DNA of 64,000 bases from Stieleria sp. JC731 (GTDB lineage: Bacteria; Planctomycetota; Planctomycetia; Pirellulales; Pirellulaceae): the NCBI RefSeq assembly GCF_020966635.1, contig NZ_JAJKFQ010000011.1:372001-436000 (forward strand), given 5' to 3'. The notes under the pieces were generated by a model. That model worked only from the letters and a program-made list of their open reading frames with translations, made no database searches and had not been told where the DNA came from. A program made the translations under genes and the position numbers. Positions 48,225 to 60,564 of this stretch are shown piece after piece. The number at the start of each line of letters is the position of its first letter. The stretch's first letter is position 1.

Positions 48225-48490
48225 TGATCTTCCCCCTGTGCTGTAAGGCCGAAAAATGTCAGCGAGCAGCATTAGGTTTCAATCAGATCAACGTAAGGGA
48301 TTTCCCTCAAAACGTTTTAAAGTTGTTGACATCGCGCCCAGAAACGCAGCCTGTACTGATTAGTCCAATCCGTTCAGGGGAGCTGCGTGGCGGTTAGTTG
48401 ACTTGTACGGTTGGGGACAGGCTGCGGGGCGTATCAAATATTCGGAAAATGCAGCCAGCGACCAAGCTGGCTCGCCATCGATTGTCGGTC

Positions 48491-48985
48491 CTAGCTTGTC
48501 GCTGTATCACTTGTGCTCAGCTGAGAAGTGCACTGTGGGCATCGCGTTGCACGATAAGGAATGGTCGATCGACAGAACTCGCATTTCTTGTCGCTGGGTT
48601 CTTCCGGCGCTGGAGGGTCGCCAAAACGCTCGTCCAGTTCTTCGTCCAATCGGTTGGCCGCTCGAATGATGATGAACATAGCAACCGCGACGATCAGCAA
48701 CGAAAGGCAGTTGTTCAAGAACATGCCGTAGTTAAGCGTGACAGCACCGGCAGCTTGGGCATCGGCGAGAGTGGCAAATCCACCCTCGGGGATCTCTCCT
48801 TTCAAGACGATGAACAGATCGGAGAAATCGGCATTTCCGGTGACCAAACCGATCGGCGGCATGATGACATCGCTGACCAGTGATTTCACAACTGTTGTGA
48901 ATGCCGCCCCCACCGTAAAACCGATGGCCAAGTCCAGCATGTTTCCACGCAATGCGAATTTTTTAAAGTCTTTGATCAGCGCCAT
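48491..48985 (-). CDS. mscL: Large-conductance mechanosensitive channel MscL with C-terminal zinc ribbon
   Basis: MscL forms a homopentameric pore that opens under high membrane tension. The N-terminal amphipathic segment ([20 protein letters not shown]), first helix with the constriction region ([19 protein letters not shown]), VIMPPIGLV, and second helix ([19 protein letters not shown]) are all present. The cytoplasmic tail carries four Cys (135, 138, 149, 152) as CxxC-x10-CxxC, a zinc ribbon absent from E. coli MscL. The ATG at 48985 is used; an upstream in-frame start at 49045 adds 20 residues with no MscL similarity. The 3' end is 266 bp from the PEP-CTERM gene start. Confidence 0.95.
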   Translation of the reverse strand: MALIKDFKKFALRGNMLDLAIGFTVGAAFTTVVKSLVSDVIMPPIGLVTGNADFSDLFIVLKGEIPEGGFATLADAQAAGAVTLNYGMFLNNCLSLLIVAVAMFIIIRAANRLDEELDERFGDPPAPEEPSDKKCEFCRSTIPYRATRCPQCTSQLSTSDTATS

Positions 48986-49081
48986 GGTTTTAAAAGGTTT
49001 GAGCGAGAAGGATTCAGCCGGATAACAACGAGATCGAACCGACACCGTAGCATTATCACCGACCGTCCAGCGGAGTCGATC

Positions 49082-49730
49082 CTTAGCCGCGGTTGAGTGT
49101 GATTATGAGCCGCGATGGCGCTAGCCGCGGTTGTGTGTAGCGGCAGCCGGGAGGCTGCCATTCATAGCGTGACAAGGCGGGAGCCTTGTCACGAGAGGAC
49201 GCGAGTAAATCAATCAACCGTCGCTAGCGCGAAAGCGGCTCAGCCTCAGTACCCATTAGCCGCTTCGGCGTTAGCCGCGGTTGAATGATCAACAACGATG
49301 CAGCACATCAAAGGTCGCTAGCGCGATTACGGCTCAGTTGTGTGTGAATGAGCCGCGATGGCGCTAGCCGCGGTTGTGTGTAGCGGCAGCCGGGAGGCTG
49401 CCATGCATAACGTGACAAGGCGGGAGCCTTGTCACGAGAGGGCCCGAGTAAATCAATCAACCGTCGCTAGCGCGAAAGCGGCTCAGCCTCAGTACCCATG
49501 AGCCGCTTCGGCGTTAGCCGCGGTTGAATGATCAACAACGATGCAGCGCATCAACCGTCGCTAGCGCGATTACGGCTCAGTTGCGTGTGACTATGAGCCG
49601 CAATGGCGCTAGCCACGGTTGAGTATGGCGGCAGCCGGGAGGCTGCCATGCATTGCGTGACAAGGCGGGAGACTTGTCACGAGAGGGCGCGAATAAATCA
49701 ACCAACCGTCGCTAGCGCGAAAGCGGCTCC
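49082..49730. repeat. Inverted-repeat array with embedded GTGACAAGGC hairpins
   Basis: Nearly three units of 241-247 bp start with gagccgc at 49107, 49348 and 49595. Each unit has the gagccgc/ggcgctagccgcggttg arm, a small hairpin ggcagccgggaggctgcc, a perfect 10-bp hairpin (gtgacaaggc, loop ggga, gccttgtcac), a right arm caaccgtcgctagcgcg, and then another left/right arm pair. Neighbouring right and left arms are also complementary, so alternative pairings are possible. The array fills the gap between the 3' end of the ABC-F gene and the mscL promoter region. Confidence 0.9.
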
Positions 49731-49768
49731 GTTCAATCCATTAAACCGCCACTCAAAACAATCTCGCT

Positions 49769-51547
49769 CTAAAAATCGCTTAATTCCAACCAGCGTTCTT
49801 CTGCCGATTCCAACTCTTCGGTAACCCTGGTCAGTTCTTCATGAAGCTTGACGGCTTTACTGGGATCCGTCTCCGTCAACAATTTGTCGTTGATGCTTTT
49901 CTTCTCTTCATCAAGACGAGCAATCTTCTTCTCGAGATTCTTGATTTCCTTCTCGGCCTTACGCGATTCACGTTGGCTCTCGCGATAGTCGAGCGCTGTT
50001 GACTTGGATTTGCTGCCTGAGGTCGATGCCGAATTGTTGGAGGCGCGTTCACGTTCGCCTTGGTCAATTTCGCTCTCGACGCTTTGCAGGTACGACTCGT
50101 AGTCACCGAAGTAGTTCTTAACCGTTCCGTCACGAACTTCGATGACATTCGTAGCGACGCGACTCATGAAGTGTCGGTCGTGCGAGGTAAAGATCACCGT
50201 GCCTTCGTATTGGATCAATGCCTCGGCCAACGCTTCGACGGTTTCGACGTCCAAGTGGTTGCCGGGTTCGTCAAGTACGAGAACATTGGCGGTGCCCAGC
50301 AGCAAGCCTGCCATGCACAATCGGGCACGCTCACCTCCGGACAGGACTTTGACTTTCTTGTGAATGTGGCTATCGCGGAATAGCAGCGCGCCGGCCATGT
50401 TCAAGCAATCTTGACGGGTTGTTTCCGCATTGGATTCGTATTCAAGGTGTTCCAAGACGGTTCGTCGTTCATCGATGCTGGTATAGACGTGCTGGGCGTA
50501 AGTGCCCAGTTCGGTCCCGTGCCCCCATTTAATTTGGCCTTCGATGGGAGCCAATGAATCAACCAGCGTCCGCAACAGCGTTGTTTTACCTTGACCGTTA
50601 TCACCGACGATTGCGGCTCGCTGACCATGTTCGATCTCGATCGAAATATTGTCGGCAACGGTGTGATCGGGGTACCCAATCGCCAGACCGTCGGCACGCA
50701 TCACCGTGCCTTGTCGAGGGTTCACCAATGGGGCGCGAATTTGCACGGTTCGCTCATCGGTTTCGACTTCCGTTGTCTGAAGTCGTTCCAGTTGCTTCGC
50801 TTTACTACGAGCTTGGCTGGCCGTCGCCGCGTTGGCACGGTTTTTGTCGATGAATCGCTTGAGTTGCTTTTGCTTGGCGGCAACCGTCGCATTAACGCGG
50901 CGATCATGTTCGCGACGTTCTTCGCGGTATTCCAAAAACCGATCGATCGTGCCGGAAAACATCGTCAGTTGGCCGCGGGACAGTTCTAACGTCTGAGAAC
51001 AAGTCGCCTTCAGAAACGCACGGTCGTGGCTGACAATCAGCGCTGCCTTGTTGAAGTTGCGCAGAAAATGTTCCAGCAGAATCTGCGTACGCAAATCAAG
51101 GAAGTTTGTCGGTTCGTCCAACATCAGCATGTTGGGATCATTCAGCAGAAGGCCGGCTAGCTTAACCCGAGTTTGCCATCCGCCCGAAAGCGACTTGACG
51201 GGGCCATTGAGGTAGTCGCCTTTAAGCTCGAATTGGCCGGCAACTTCACCGCATTTCCAATCCGGTTGGCCGCTTTCACGCATCAGGAAATCGAGTGCCG
51301 ATTCGCCTGGTTTGAAGGGGTCGTGCTGTCGCAGATAGCCGATGCGCAGCGAGGGATGGTGAATGACTTCGCCTTTTTCAAGTTCTTCGTCACCGAGGAT
51401 TGCACGCAGAAACGTACTTTTACCGGCCCCGTTTCGTCCGATAAATCCGACTTTGACATCGTCCGTCAACGAAACTTCGGCGCCATCGAGAAGAACCTGA
51501 TCTCCATAGCGTTTGTGAGCATCACGAACTTGGATCAGAACTGCCAT
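49769..51547 (-). CDS. ABC-F family ATPase (Uup/EttA/YbiT-type)
   Basis: A 592-residue soluble protein with two ABC ATPase domains and no membrane part, as in ABC-F translation factors. The first domain has Walker A GRNGAGKST, signature SLSGGWQTRVKLA and Walker B LMLDEPTNFLD; the second has GDNGQGKTT, LSGGERARLCMA and VLVLDEPGNHLDVET. The interdomain linker (about 210-270) is basic and helical (AKQKQLKRFIDKNRANAAT), consistent with P-site tRNA contact. The C-terminal coiled coil (about 510-590) is typical of Uup-like members. Likely role: resolving stalled ribosomes. The exact subfamily is not assigned. Its 3' end abuts the repeat array. Confidence 0.93.
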   Translation of the reverse strand: MAVLIQVRDAHKRYGDQVLLDGAEVSLTDDVKVGFIGRNGAGKSTFLRAILGDEELEKGEVIHHPSLRIGYLRQHDPFKPGESALDFLMRESGQPDWKCGEVAGQFELKGDYLNGPVKSLSGGWQTRVKLAGLLLNDPNMLMLDEPTNFLDLRTQILLEHFLRNFNKAALIVSHDRAFLKATCSQTLELSRGQLTMFSGTIDRFLEYREERREHDRRVNATVAAKQKQLKRFIDKNRANAATASQARSKAKQLERLQTTEVETDERTVQIRAPLVNPRQGTVMRADGLAIGYPDHTVADNISIEIEHGQRAAIVGDNGQGKTTLLRTLVDSLAPIEGQIKWGHGTELGTYAQHVYTSIDERRTVLEHLEYESNAETTRQDCLNMAGALLFRDSHIHKKVKVLSGGERARLCMAGLLLGTANVLVLDEPGNHLDVETVEALAEALIQYEGTVIFTSHDRHFMSRVATNVIEVRDGTVKNYFGDYESYLQSVESEIDQGERERASNNSASTSGSKSKSTALDYRESQRESRKAEKEIKNLEKKIARLDEEKKSINDKLLTETDPSKAVKLHEELTRVTEELESAEERWLELSDF

Positions 51548-51684
51548 AAGTGTCGAAAAAGTTTAGAACGAGAATGGTTTGAAAGGTGCTGGGTCCTTGA
51601 AGATCAAGCCTTCATCACCGTGATGGCAATGAAGGCTTTCGATTGAAGCATGACTTCAACAGGGATCTTTCATCAGGATATCGG

Positions 51685-54516
<2,832 letters not shown>

Positions 54517-54842
54517 GGATCGCGAACGGACGGGGGGATATGGGGCGGGACAACAATGGGCCCGCAAACGTTGCCGATGATATCGGATGGAGAGGGTTTC
54601 TCGAAGGCGGCAAGTTGAATCGATCAGCGGATCGATCGGTTTGTGTCGCCTGGGCAATCCGCTTGCCGATAGGTCCAAATGATTGGATCAAAGACGGATC
54701 TATTCGGGGCTAATCGGATCTGTTCGGGGGGAAAGCCGGTTCGGATTGGCATGTCTGTCTGCCCGAGGTGATCTGAACCAAGGTTGCATTCGGCAGATCG
54801 AGCTGGCACCTGAGCGAAAAATGATGCGAGCCATCGAGGAAA
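54517..54842. other. Intergenic region upstream of alaS
   Basis: A 326-bp gap between alaS and the lipoprotein gene, both on the minus strand. It contains several short direct repeats of the gatcgg type (near 54610-54730) but no clear promoter, T-box-like structure or terminator that I can support. Confidence 0.45.
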
Positions 54843-55742
54843 TTAGATTTCCTCGGCAGGAGTCGGAATATTCGCGACCCGCAACAGGATGATGGTTTGC
54901 TCTTCAAGCTGGTTCACGTCTTTTCCACCGAGCATCATTTTTCCGATGCCTTGGCGAGTTGGCGTTTCGGCGATCACAAACAGATCGCCCTCTCCGGCCT
55001 TGAGGTCGAATGCAAGTCGATCCAGCACCCAGGCTTCGCGACGCACGTCGATGCGGAAAGCGGCGCTCGCCTGCAATCCGTCCATCTGGACATCGCCGTA
55101 GGGGATCTCCGGTCGGATCGAAAGCCGGACTTCAGCCGGAGCACGCGATGGCTGAGGTGTGATCGCGAACAGGAAGTACGGATTGACTAGCGTTCGCCCG
55201 ATGGGCTGAGGTTCATCGTCGACGATGATGATTTGTGGACCGGCCATCGGATTGCAAACGGGCAACTCATGTCGCCTTCCCAAACGCATCGGGATGGTTT
55301 GCTTGCCTTCGGTTTTATGGCTCGCGACACCAGCTGAGGCAAGGAACGCGTCTAGCTCGCCACGCGCTTCTTGGCTTCGTAGGTTTTCCAGTCGCGAGGT
55401 AAGCCGTTGGGGCTGCACTGCTTTACCCACGCGCAGGCCGTTGGCTTGCAGTGCACGACGCGTATCGGGGGGCAGCACGGTTTCGTCGACCCACTGCCAC
55501 ATTGATTGCAATTGATCAGGGTCGCTTGGGTTGAAACGAATTTTGACGAACTGGGCATCCAATTCGATCGAGCGACGGATTTTTCGCAGAGGCGATTGCC
55601 CGTTGGCTGCGGAACTTTCGTTCGCATCTGGTTCGGACCAAGTTGATAGCGAAGCGCAGCCACAAACGGTGATGGCGAACGCTGTTGCGGCCAACACGAA
55701 AAAATTGAAAAGACGGCTAAATGGTCGACATAAGGGGTTCAC
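54843..55742 (-). CDS. Lipoprotein or exported protein of unknown function
   Basis: A 299-residue protein with a signal peptide (LFNFFVLAATAFAITVCG) ending in a possible lipobox (VCGCAS). The region after it has a helical segment (about 50-90, with FVKIRFNPSDPDQLQSMW) and a beta-rich C-terminal half (IIIVDDEPQPIGRTLV; EVRLSIRPEIPYGDVQMDG). No catalytic motif is visible. It is on the opposite strand to the giant ATPase-like gene, with about 200 bp between starts. Confidence 0.8.
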   Translation of the reverse strand: MNPLCRPFSRLFNFFVLAATAFAITVCGCASLSTWSEPDANESSAANGQSPLRKIRRSIELDAQFVKIRFNPSDPDQLQSMWQWVDETVLPPDTRRALQANGLRVGKAVQPQRLTSRLENLRSQEARGELDAFLASAGVASHKTEGKQTIPMRLGRRHELPVCNPMAGPQIIIVDDEPQPIGRTLVNPYFLFAITPQPSRAPAEVRLSIRPEIPYGDVQMDGLQASAAFRIDVRREAWVLDRLAFDLKAGEGDLFVIAETPTRQGIGKMMLGGKDVNQLEEQTIILLRVANIPTPAEEI

Positions 55743-55938
55743 ACGCCGGGGAGTACGATTTTTGCCACAGCGGCGTCAAGGCGGTTCTGAAATCGACCTT
55801 TCCGTGAAACTCGCTTTTCACTAAAGTTCGACCGTCCCGCATCAGAGGTCACTCAATCCCGCAATCTGCCTGTGCTGGTTTGCCAGGCATCCCGAGTGAC
55901 TACATACAATGCAATCGAGGCCAAGGAGGAGCCTGACC

Positions 55939-58900
55939 ATGTTGTTGGATCGCATTGACATTGACACACATGGCCCACTCAATCGTGTCGAACTGGGGCC
56001 TTTCTCGGAAGGCTTGAACGTTGTTTGCACTCCTGAAGGATCAGGCAAAACGGCGTTAGTTCGGTTCATCCGTGACTCTTTGGTACGTCGCGAATACCCG
56101 TTGGGAATGATGAGTTCTTCATCTGGTCGAGTCGTCTGGGCCGATCGGAATGGAAAGATCCATTGCCGACGCGAACACGACGGCACAGCGAACGGTCGAC
56201 GAACCATCGAATTCGAAACTCGCGGCGAAACCGCACATCGTTTTGACTGGCTGCACGGCAGTTGGGTCAACGGTATCGCTGACTCCAATGACGCCTCGCG
56301 TGCTTTGGAAGCGATGCGAATTCCGGATTCGATCGTCGATGGGATCGCCACTGATACTGCGGTTACAAGCGTTTCAAGAGTGATCGCGGCTTGTTTGACC
56401 GCAGGTTTAAACGACCCGTCTTTGTTTGCGCAACTGCCGCACAATACTTCGGCCGTCAGCGGTCTGTCGCCAGCTGAAAATCGCGACGCAGAAGCAGCTC
56501 GACGCGCGATTCGCGATGAGCTTGCTCGCATTGAAGCTGAGCTGGCAACTCTTCCGACGCAAGACACAACAGAGTCTTATGACGCTTCTTCAAGCCATTT
56601 TGCGTCCAAGCAAGCGCGGCGTGAAAGCTTGCAAGCACGACTGGAATATCTCAATTCATTGCCTCGCCATGCAAACTTCGATGGCTTGGGTGCATACACC
56701 GATAACTATGGCTATTCAGCTCATTCCCGGAAGACACGTGACGAGCTGAATTCACTGCACCATCGCATTTGGCAACTTCGCGTGCGTCATGGCGAATTGG
56801 TTCGCTGGCTCGACCACTTGCAAGCAGATCGCAACCGGCTGCGTTATTCGTCACCGATCACTTCGTCGCCTTATTCGAATGCGGCAATGTCGCCTTCATT
56901 GCCGAATCATTTAGCGACAACGCGAGTCGAAATCGATTCTCGGCTACGTGAGCGTTTGGTCGAAGTCGATGGACAGATCATCCGTTGGCGTCGGATTCAG
57001 GCGGAGCTCAATAGCCTTCGTGAAATTGTTTTTGCCGATCGGCATCGCCAAGCGTTGCATCACTTCGCCACCCGTGCCGGTTCGTTGCCGCTTTCGGATA
57101 CCTTGTTGCAACGTGAGCGAATGGGATACGTCGCATCATCGTTGGACTACTTTGCAGGCCACCCAGGTGTTGCGCCTTCGCAATTAAAAAGCTGGGCCGA
57201 GATCGCGACAGCTCAGTCATACGCATGGCCGGACGAAATCGATTTGCATGTCGAGGCTTTGATTCGCAAAGTCGACAGTCTGCAGCAGTACTATGGCCGA
57301 GCCGGTCAGGCCGTCTGGTCTTGGTACGGCGAATTGGCCGGACAACAAGGTCTGGACCTGCCGTTTGCCTGGACTCGACATCAGGATTCGAGCCTCTTGG
57401 GGCACCTGCGTGCACTGCGAGAAGACCTTGCCGCTTCACGCCGGTATGGTTTTGGCTTTGCACGGCACTACGCCGAAGCAAACGCGGCTCCGGTTGCGGT
57501 TCGACGCGAACGCGAGTTGATGGATTTGCAGGCGACGGAAAAGTGGATCATCGCTTCGATCGAACGTCTGTTGGTTTATCGAACTCAGCTGATTCGCGAT
57601 CATCGCCAACTTGATTTGGTTCGGTATCCGTCATGGCTTGATGATCGTTATCACAACCAATCATGGTCGCCATGGTATGTCGATCATCTGCAGCAAGAAA
57701 TCTCTGCACGAACCGTCGAGCTTCAGCAAACAGCCGAAGAGCTGGATCGTTGTGTCAGCCGTGCTACCGATTTAAGACTGTCGTTGAATCGGTCGTCTCA
57801 ATTCTCGGCAAATTACTACCTGAATGACCAAGCCAATTGGGCAGTCGATACCGAGATCCAGTCGATCGTTTCAGAATTGAATCAGCTCAATCAACAGCCC
57901 GTTGTTTTTGCTGTGTCGCCACGTGTCCAATGGTTGCAACGTCGACGGGCAGAGCTGCTCGAAAAACTCGGTGCACCACAGTCAAACTACCGAAGTGCGG
58001 TTCCGCTGGCGGATGAAGCGAGTGCATGGTTGGTTCGATTGTCAGGCGGACGTTTGCGACGCGTCGATTGGAATCCGGCCGAATTTACAACCGGGAACGC
58101 TAACGACGGTCGCGCACATCTTGATGGACAAGACGAAGCGAGTTGCCCGGCGGTCGATCGTGCTCTCGCCGCTTTGGCTGTTCGCTTGGCCGCAGGTGAT
58201 TTGCTGGCCAGAACAGGACGCGCGATTCCACTGGTCGTTGAAGCCCATCGTGAACTGCTGCATTCCGTAGAACAAGTCGCTGGGACACAGCCAGTTCCAC
58301 AAGCCGATGCGATCTACAATGTCGCTTCGGAAGTAAACTTGGCCGTGATCGCAGCGCTGAATGACTATGCAAAAAGCGCTCGGCAGCTGATTGTGCTGAC
58401 CAGCGATGCGATGCTTGCTGACCAAGTCAGTCGACGTGGCGGACGTGTCTTCCAGATCCAGGGCGAACGCGTCGCACACGAACATCGACCCGTTTGGCGT
58501 CCACATTACACCGAAGAGACCTATGTCGGTCCACACGCCGGAATGCATGTCGGGGCACACGTTTCAGGTCAGACGCCTGACCCGTTGATGCAAAGCGATG
58601 CGATGATCGATCGCTACTACGACGAGTATTTCCAGGGCATGCCTGTCGCACAGTCCTTCGCGGATATCAACCGCAATTTGGACGCGATCTGGCAAGAAGC
58701 CTACGGGATTGCCGGGTATCCAGCGGTAGCACCTGCCAGCTATCCGGTTCAGGCCGGGCAAGTGGGCGGAAACCAATGGCACAGCGGATCGGTCGGCAAT
58801 CCAGCCGCGGTCGCTCCCAATATGCCATCGAGCAGCTACATGTATGCAGCCCCACCGCAGCAAGCACCGGTCCCAGGTGCTAATCACGGTGGCCAGAATC

Positions 58901-60531
58901 ACGGTATTCCGAGTCACAGTGGATCAATTCCCAACGCAGCTTTCGCATCACACCTGAGCGGAAACGGGAACCACTGGAACGATGGGTACTACTACTGTGA
59001 TACCTACACGACATCACCGGTCAGTCGTCCCGCCGCTTCGCGACAGCAGTCCGAACCGGCAGCTCGCACGCGATCAAACGAACGTCCGCCGGCATCACCT
59101 TTTTTTTTAACGGTTGATAGTCCGATCGATCAGGCTCCATCGGTTGATGCGGTCGCGGCAGCCAGGCTGCGTGCATTGAATGTGACTCACATCACTCATC
59201 TGATGAATCAAGATCCCAATCGGATGGCCGATGCGTTGGGTCTTGCGAGCGTGACCGCGGCAACGATCCGACGTTGGCAGTCAGAGTGTCGATTGGTTTG
59301 CAACGTTCCACAACTGCGAGGTTTCGACGCTCGTGTGCTGGTCGGATGCGGAATTACCGATCCGGGGCACCTTGCTGCGACCGACCCAAGCGATCTGTTG
59401 GACCGTGTCGAAGCCTTCTTGGCGACCGAACGTGGACAACGAATCTTGCTCAGCGGTACAAGCTACGAGCTGTCTCGAATCACAAGCTGGATCGCCGCCG
59501 CAGGCGTTCAACCTGCGGTTGACCAAGTCAATGGGCACGACAGCCACCGGCAAACGATTGACGGCCGCGTTGTTCGGCAAGGTCAGAAACGTCAGGGAAT
59601 CAATCAGCACGCCAATCACAACGTGCTGAGCCAAGACCGCTACGAGTATCAGTTCACTGATGACCATGGTCGAGTCGTTCGGGCAAGTTCTGGACGTGCT
59701 CGAACCGGGCAATCGCGAACCAGCCAATCGAGTTCGAGTGAAACCAGAACTGGTCGTTCCAGCGGCTATTCGGCTAACGGCAATGCCCGTCACCAATTAA
59801 ACGGGGACGGACAGGGCAACGAGCGCTCGGGACGCAGTGGGCTGCGGAGCGGCAGTCGCAGAAGCCGTCGTGATCGTGACCTGTCAAGAAACCGAGTGTC
59901 TCAGTCGGAACGATCGAGTCGTTCGCTTTCGAGCCGTGATTCGGAAAGCTCAGAGTCTCAGCGAGCCGAGCGTCCGGCACGAAGTTTGAAGACGCGTTCG
60001 GCATCGTCAAAGCGTTCGGGGCGTCCGTACGAAACTCGTTCTAGCGAATCGAGTTCAAGGCAATACCGCGAGCACAGTGCCGATGACGGTGAACTGAAGT
60101 TCTACTTGCAGCGAAGCAGTCCCATTGTCGATGCACCGTCGATCGGTGCACGGATGGCGGAAAGGCTGGAAGCTGTCGGCATCTGTGATGTGAACGATCT
60201 GCTGGAAGCCGATCCTGAGGGTTTGGCTGACGAACTGGGACATCGGCGAATCGATGCTGACGTGATCCGAATTTGGCAAAGTCAGTCGATTTTGGTTTGT
60301 CGGATTCCGATGCTTCGAGGTCACGACGCACAGTTGCTGGTTGCAGCCGATGTGACAACCGCCGAAGAGGTTGCCGCGTTTGATCCTGACGAATTGTTTG
60401 AGCTGATCCTTCCGATCGCGAAGAGCAATGAAGGCAAGCGAATCATTCGCGGTGGAAAGCTTCCGGACCTGGAAGAGATCAACGAGTGGATCGCCAACGC
60501 AAAGCAAAACCGCGATCTAGTCGCGGCATGA
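55939..60531 (+). CDS. Giant SMC/RecF-like ATPase with two DUF4332 domains and an Arg/Ser-rich linker
   Basis: A 1530-residue protein. The ATG at 55939 has an excellent ribosome-binding site (aaggagga at 55923-55930), which decides the start over an upstream ATG at 55909. The N-terminus resembles RecF/SMC/AAA_23 ATPases: LLDRIDIDTHGPLNRVELG and a Walker A TPEGSGKT near residue 32. Long helical, coiled-coil-like segments follow (about 180-660, with EARLATL-type heptads). A signature-like LSGGRLRRVDW is at 701-704, but the Walker B position reads IPLVVEAHREL (Glu768), so it is degenerate. A Gly/His/Tyr-rich linker lies at about 855-1050. Two DUF4332 helix-hairpin-helix domains are at about 1054-1190 and 1382-1527, joined by an Arg/Ser-rich segment at 1250-1380. 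DNA or chromatin-like binding is inferred, not shown. Confidence 0.92.
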   Translation: MLLDRIDIDTHGPLNRVELGPFSEGLNVVCTPEGSGKTALVRFIRDSLVRREYPLGMMSSSSGRVVWADRNGKIHCRREHDGTANGRRTIEFETRGETAHRFDWLHGSWVNGIADSNDASRALEAMRIPDSIVDGIATDTAVTSVSRVIAACLTAGLNDPSLFAQLPHNTSAVSGLSPAENRDAEAARRAIRDELARIEAELATLPTQDTTESYDASSSHFASKQARRESLQARLEYLNSLPRHANFDGLGAYTDNYGYSAHSRKTRDELNSLHHRIWQLRVRHGELVRWLDHLQADRNRLRYSSPITSSPYSNAAMSPSLPNHLATTRVEIDSRLRERLVEVDGQIIRWRRIQAELNSLREIVFADRHRQALHHFATRAGSLPLSDTLLQRERMGYVASSLDYFAGHPGVAPSQLKSWAEIATAQSYAWPDEIDLHVEALIRKVDSLQQYYGRAGQAVWSWYGELAGQQGLDLPFAWTRHQDSSLLGHLRALREDLAASRRYGFGFARHYAEANAAPVAVRRERELMDLQATEKWIIASIERLLVYRTQLIRDHRQLDLVRYPSWLDDRYHNQSWSPWYVDHLQQEISARTVELQQTAEELDRCVSRATDLRLSLNRSSQFSANYYLNDQANWAVDTEIQSIVSELNQLNQQPVVFAVSPRVQWLQRRRAELLEKLGAPQSNYRSAVPLADEASAWLVRLSGGRLRRVDWNPAEFTTGNANDGRAHLDGQDEASCPAVDRALAALAVRLAAGDLLARTGRAIPLVVEAHRELLHSVEQVAGTQPVPQADAIYNVASEVNLAVIAALNDYAKSARQLIVLTSDAMLADQVSRRGGRVFQIQGERVAHEHRPVWRPHYTEETYVGPHAGMHVGAHVSGQTPDPLMQSDAMIDRYYDEYFQGMPVAQSFADINRNLDAIWQEAYGIAGYPAVAPASYPVQAGQVGGNQWHSGSVGNPAAVAPNMPSSSYMYAAPPQQAPVPGANHGGQNHGIPSHSGSIPNAAFASHLSGNGNHWNDGYYYCDTYTTSPVSRPAASRQQSEPAARTRSNERPPASPFFLTVDSPIDQAPSVDAVAAARLRALNVTHITHLMNQDPNRMADALGLASVTAATIRRWQSECRLVCNVPQLRGFDARVLVGCGITDPGHLAATDPSDLLDRVEAFLATERGQRILLSGTSYELSRITSWIAAAGVQPAVDQVNGHDSHRQTIDGRVVRQGQKRQGINQHANHNVLSQDRYEYQFTDDHGRVVRASSGRARTGQSRTSQSSSSETRTGRSSGYSANGNARHQLNGDGQGNERSGRSGLRSGSRRSRRDRDLSRNRVSQSERSSRSLSSRDSESSESQRAERPARSLKTRSASSKRSGRPYETRSSESSSRQYREHSADDGELKFYLQRSSPIVDAPSIGARMAERLEAVGICDVNDLLEADPEGLADELGHRRIDADVIRIWQSQSILVCRIPMLRGHDAQLLVAADVTTAEEVAAFDPDELFELILPIAKSNEGKRIIRGGKLPDLEEINEWIANAKQNRDLVAA

Positions 60532-60564
60532 GAAATCGGTACCAAAGAAGCCGTGTGTCCTACT

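Noticed and set aside
56651-56854. Short ORFs antisense to the coiled-coil part of the giant ATPase gene.
   Set aside because: No ribosome-binding site, no similarity, and fully covered by a well-supported long gene.
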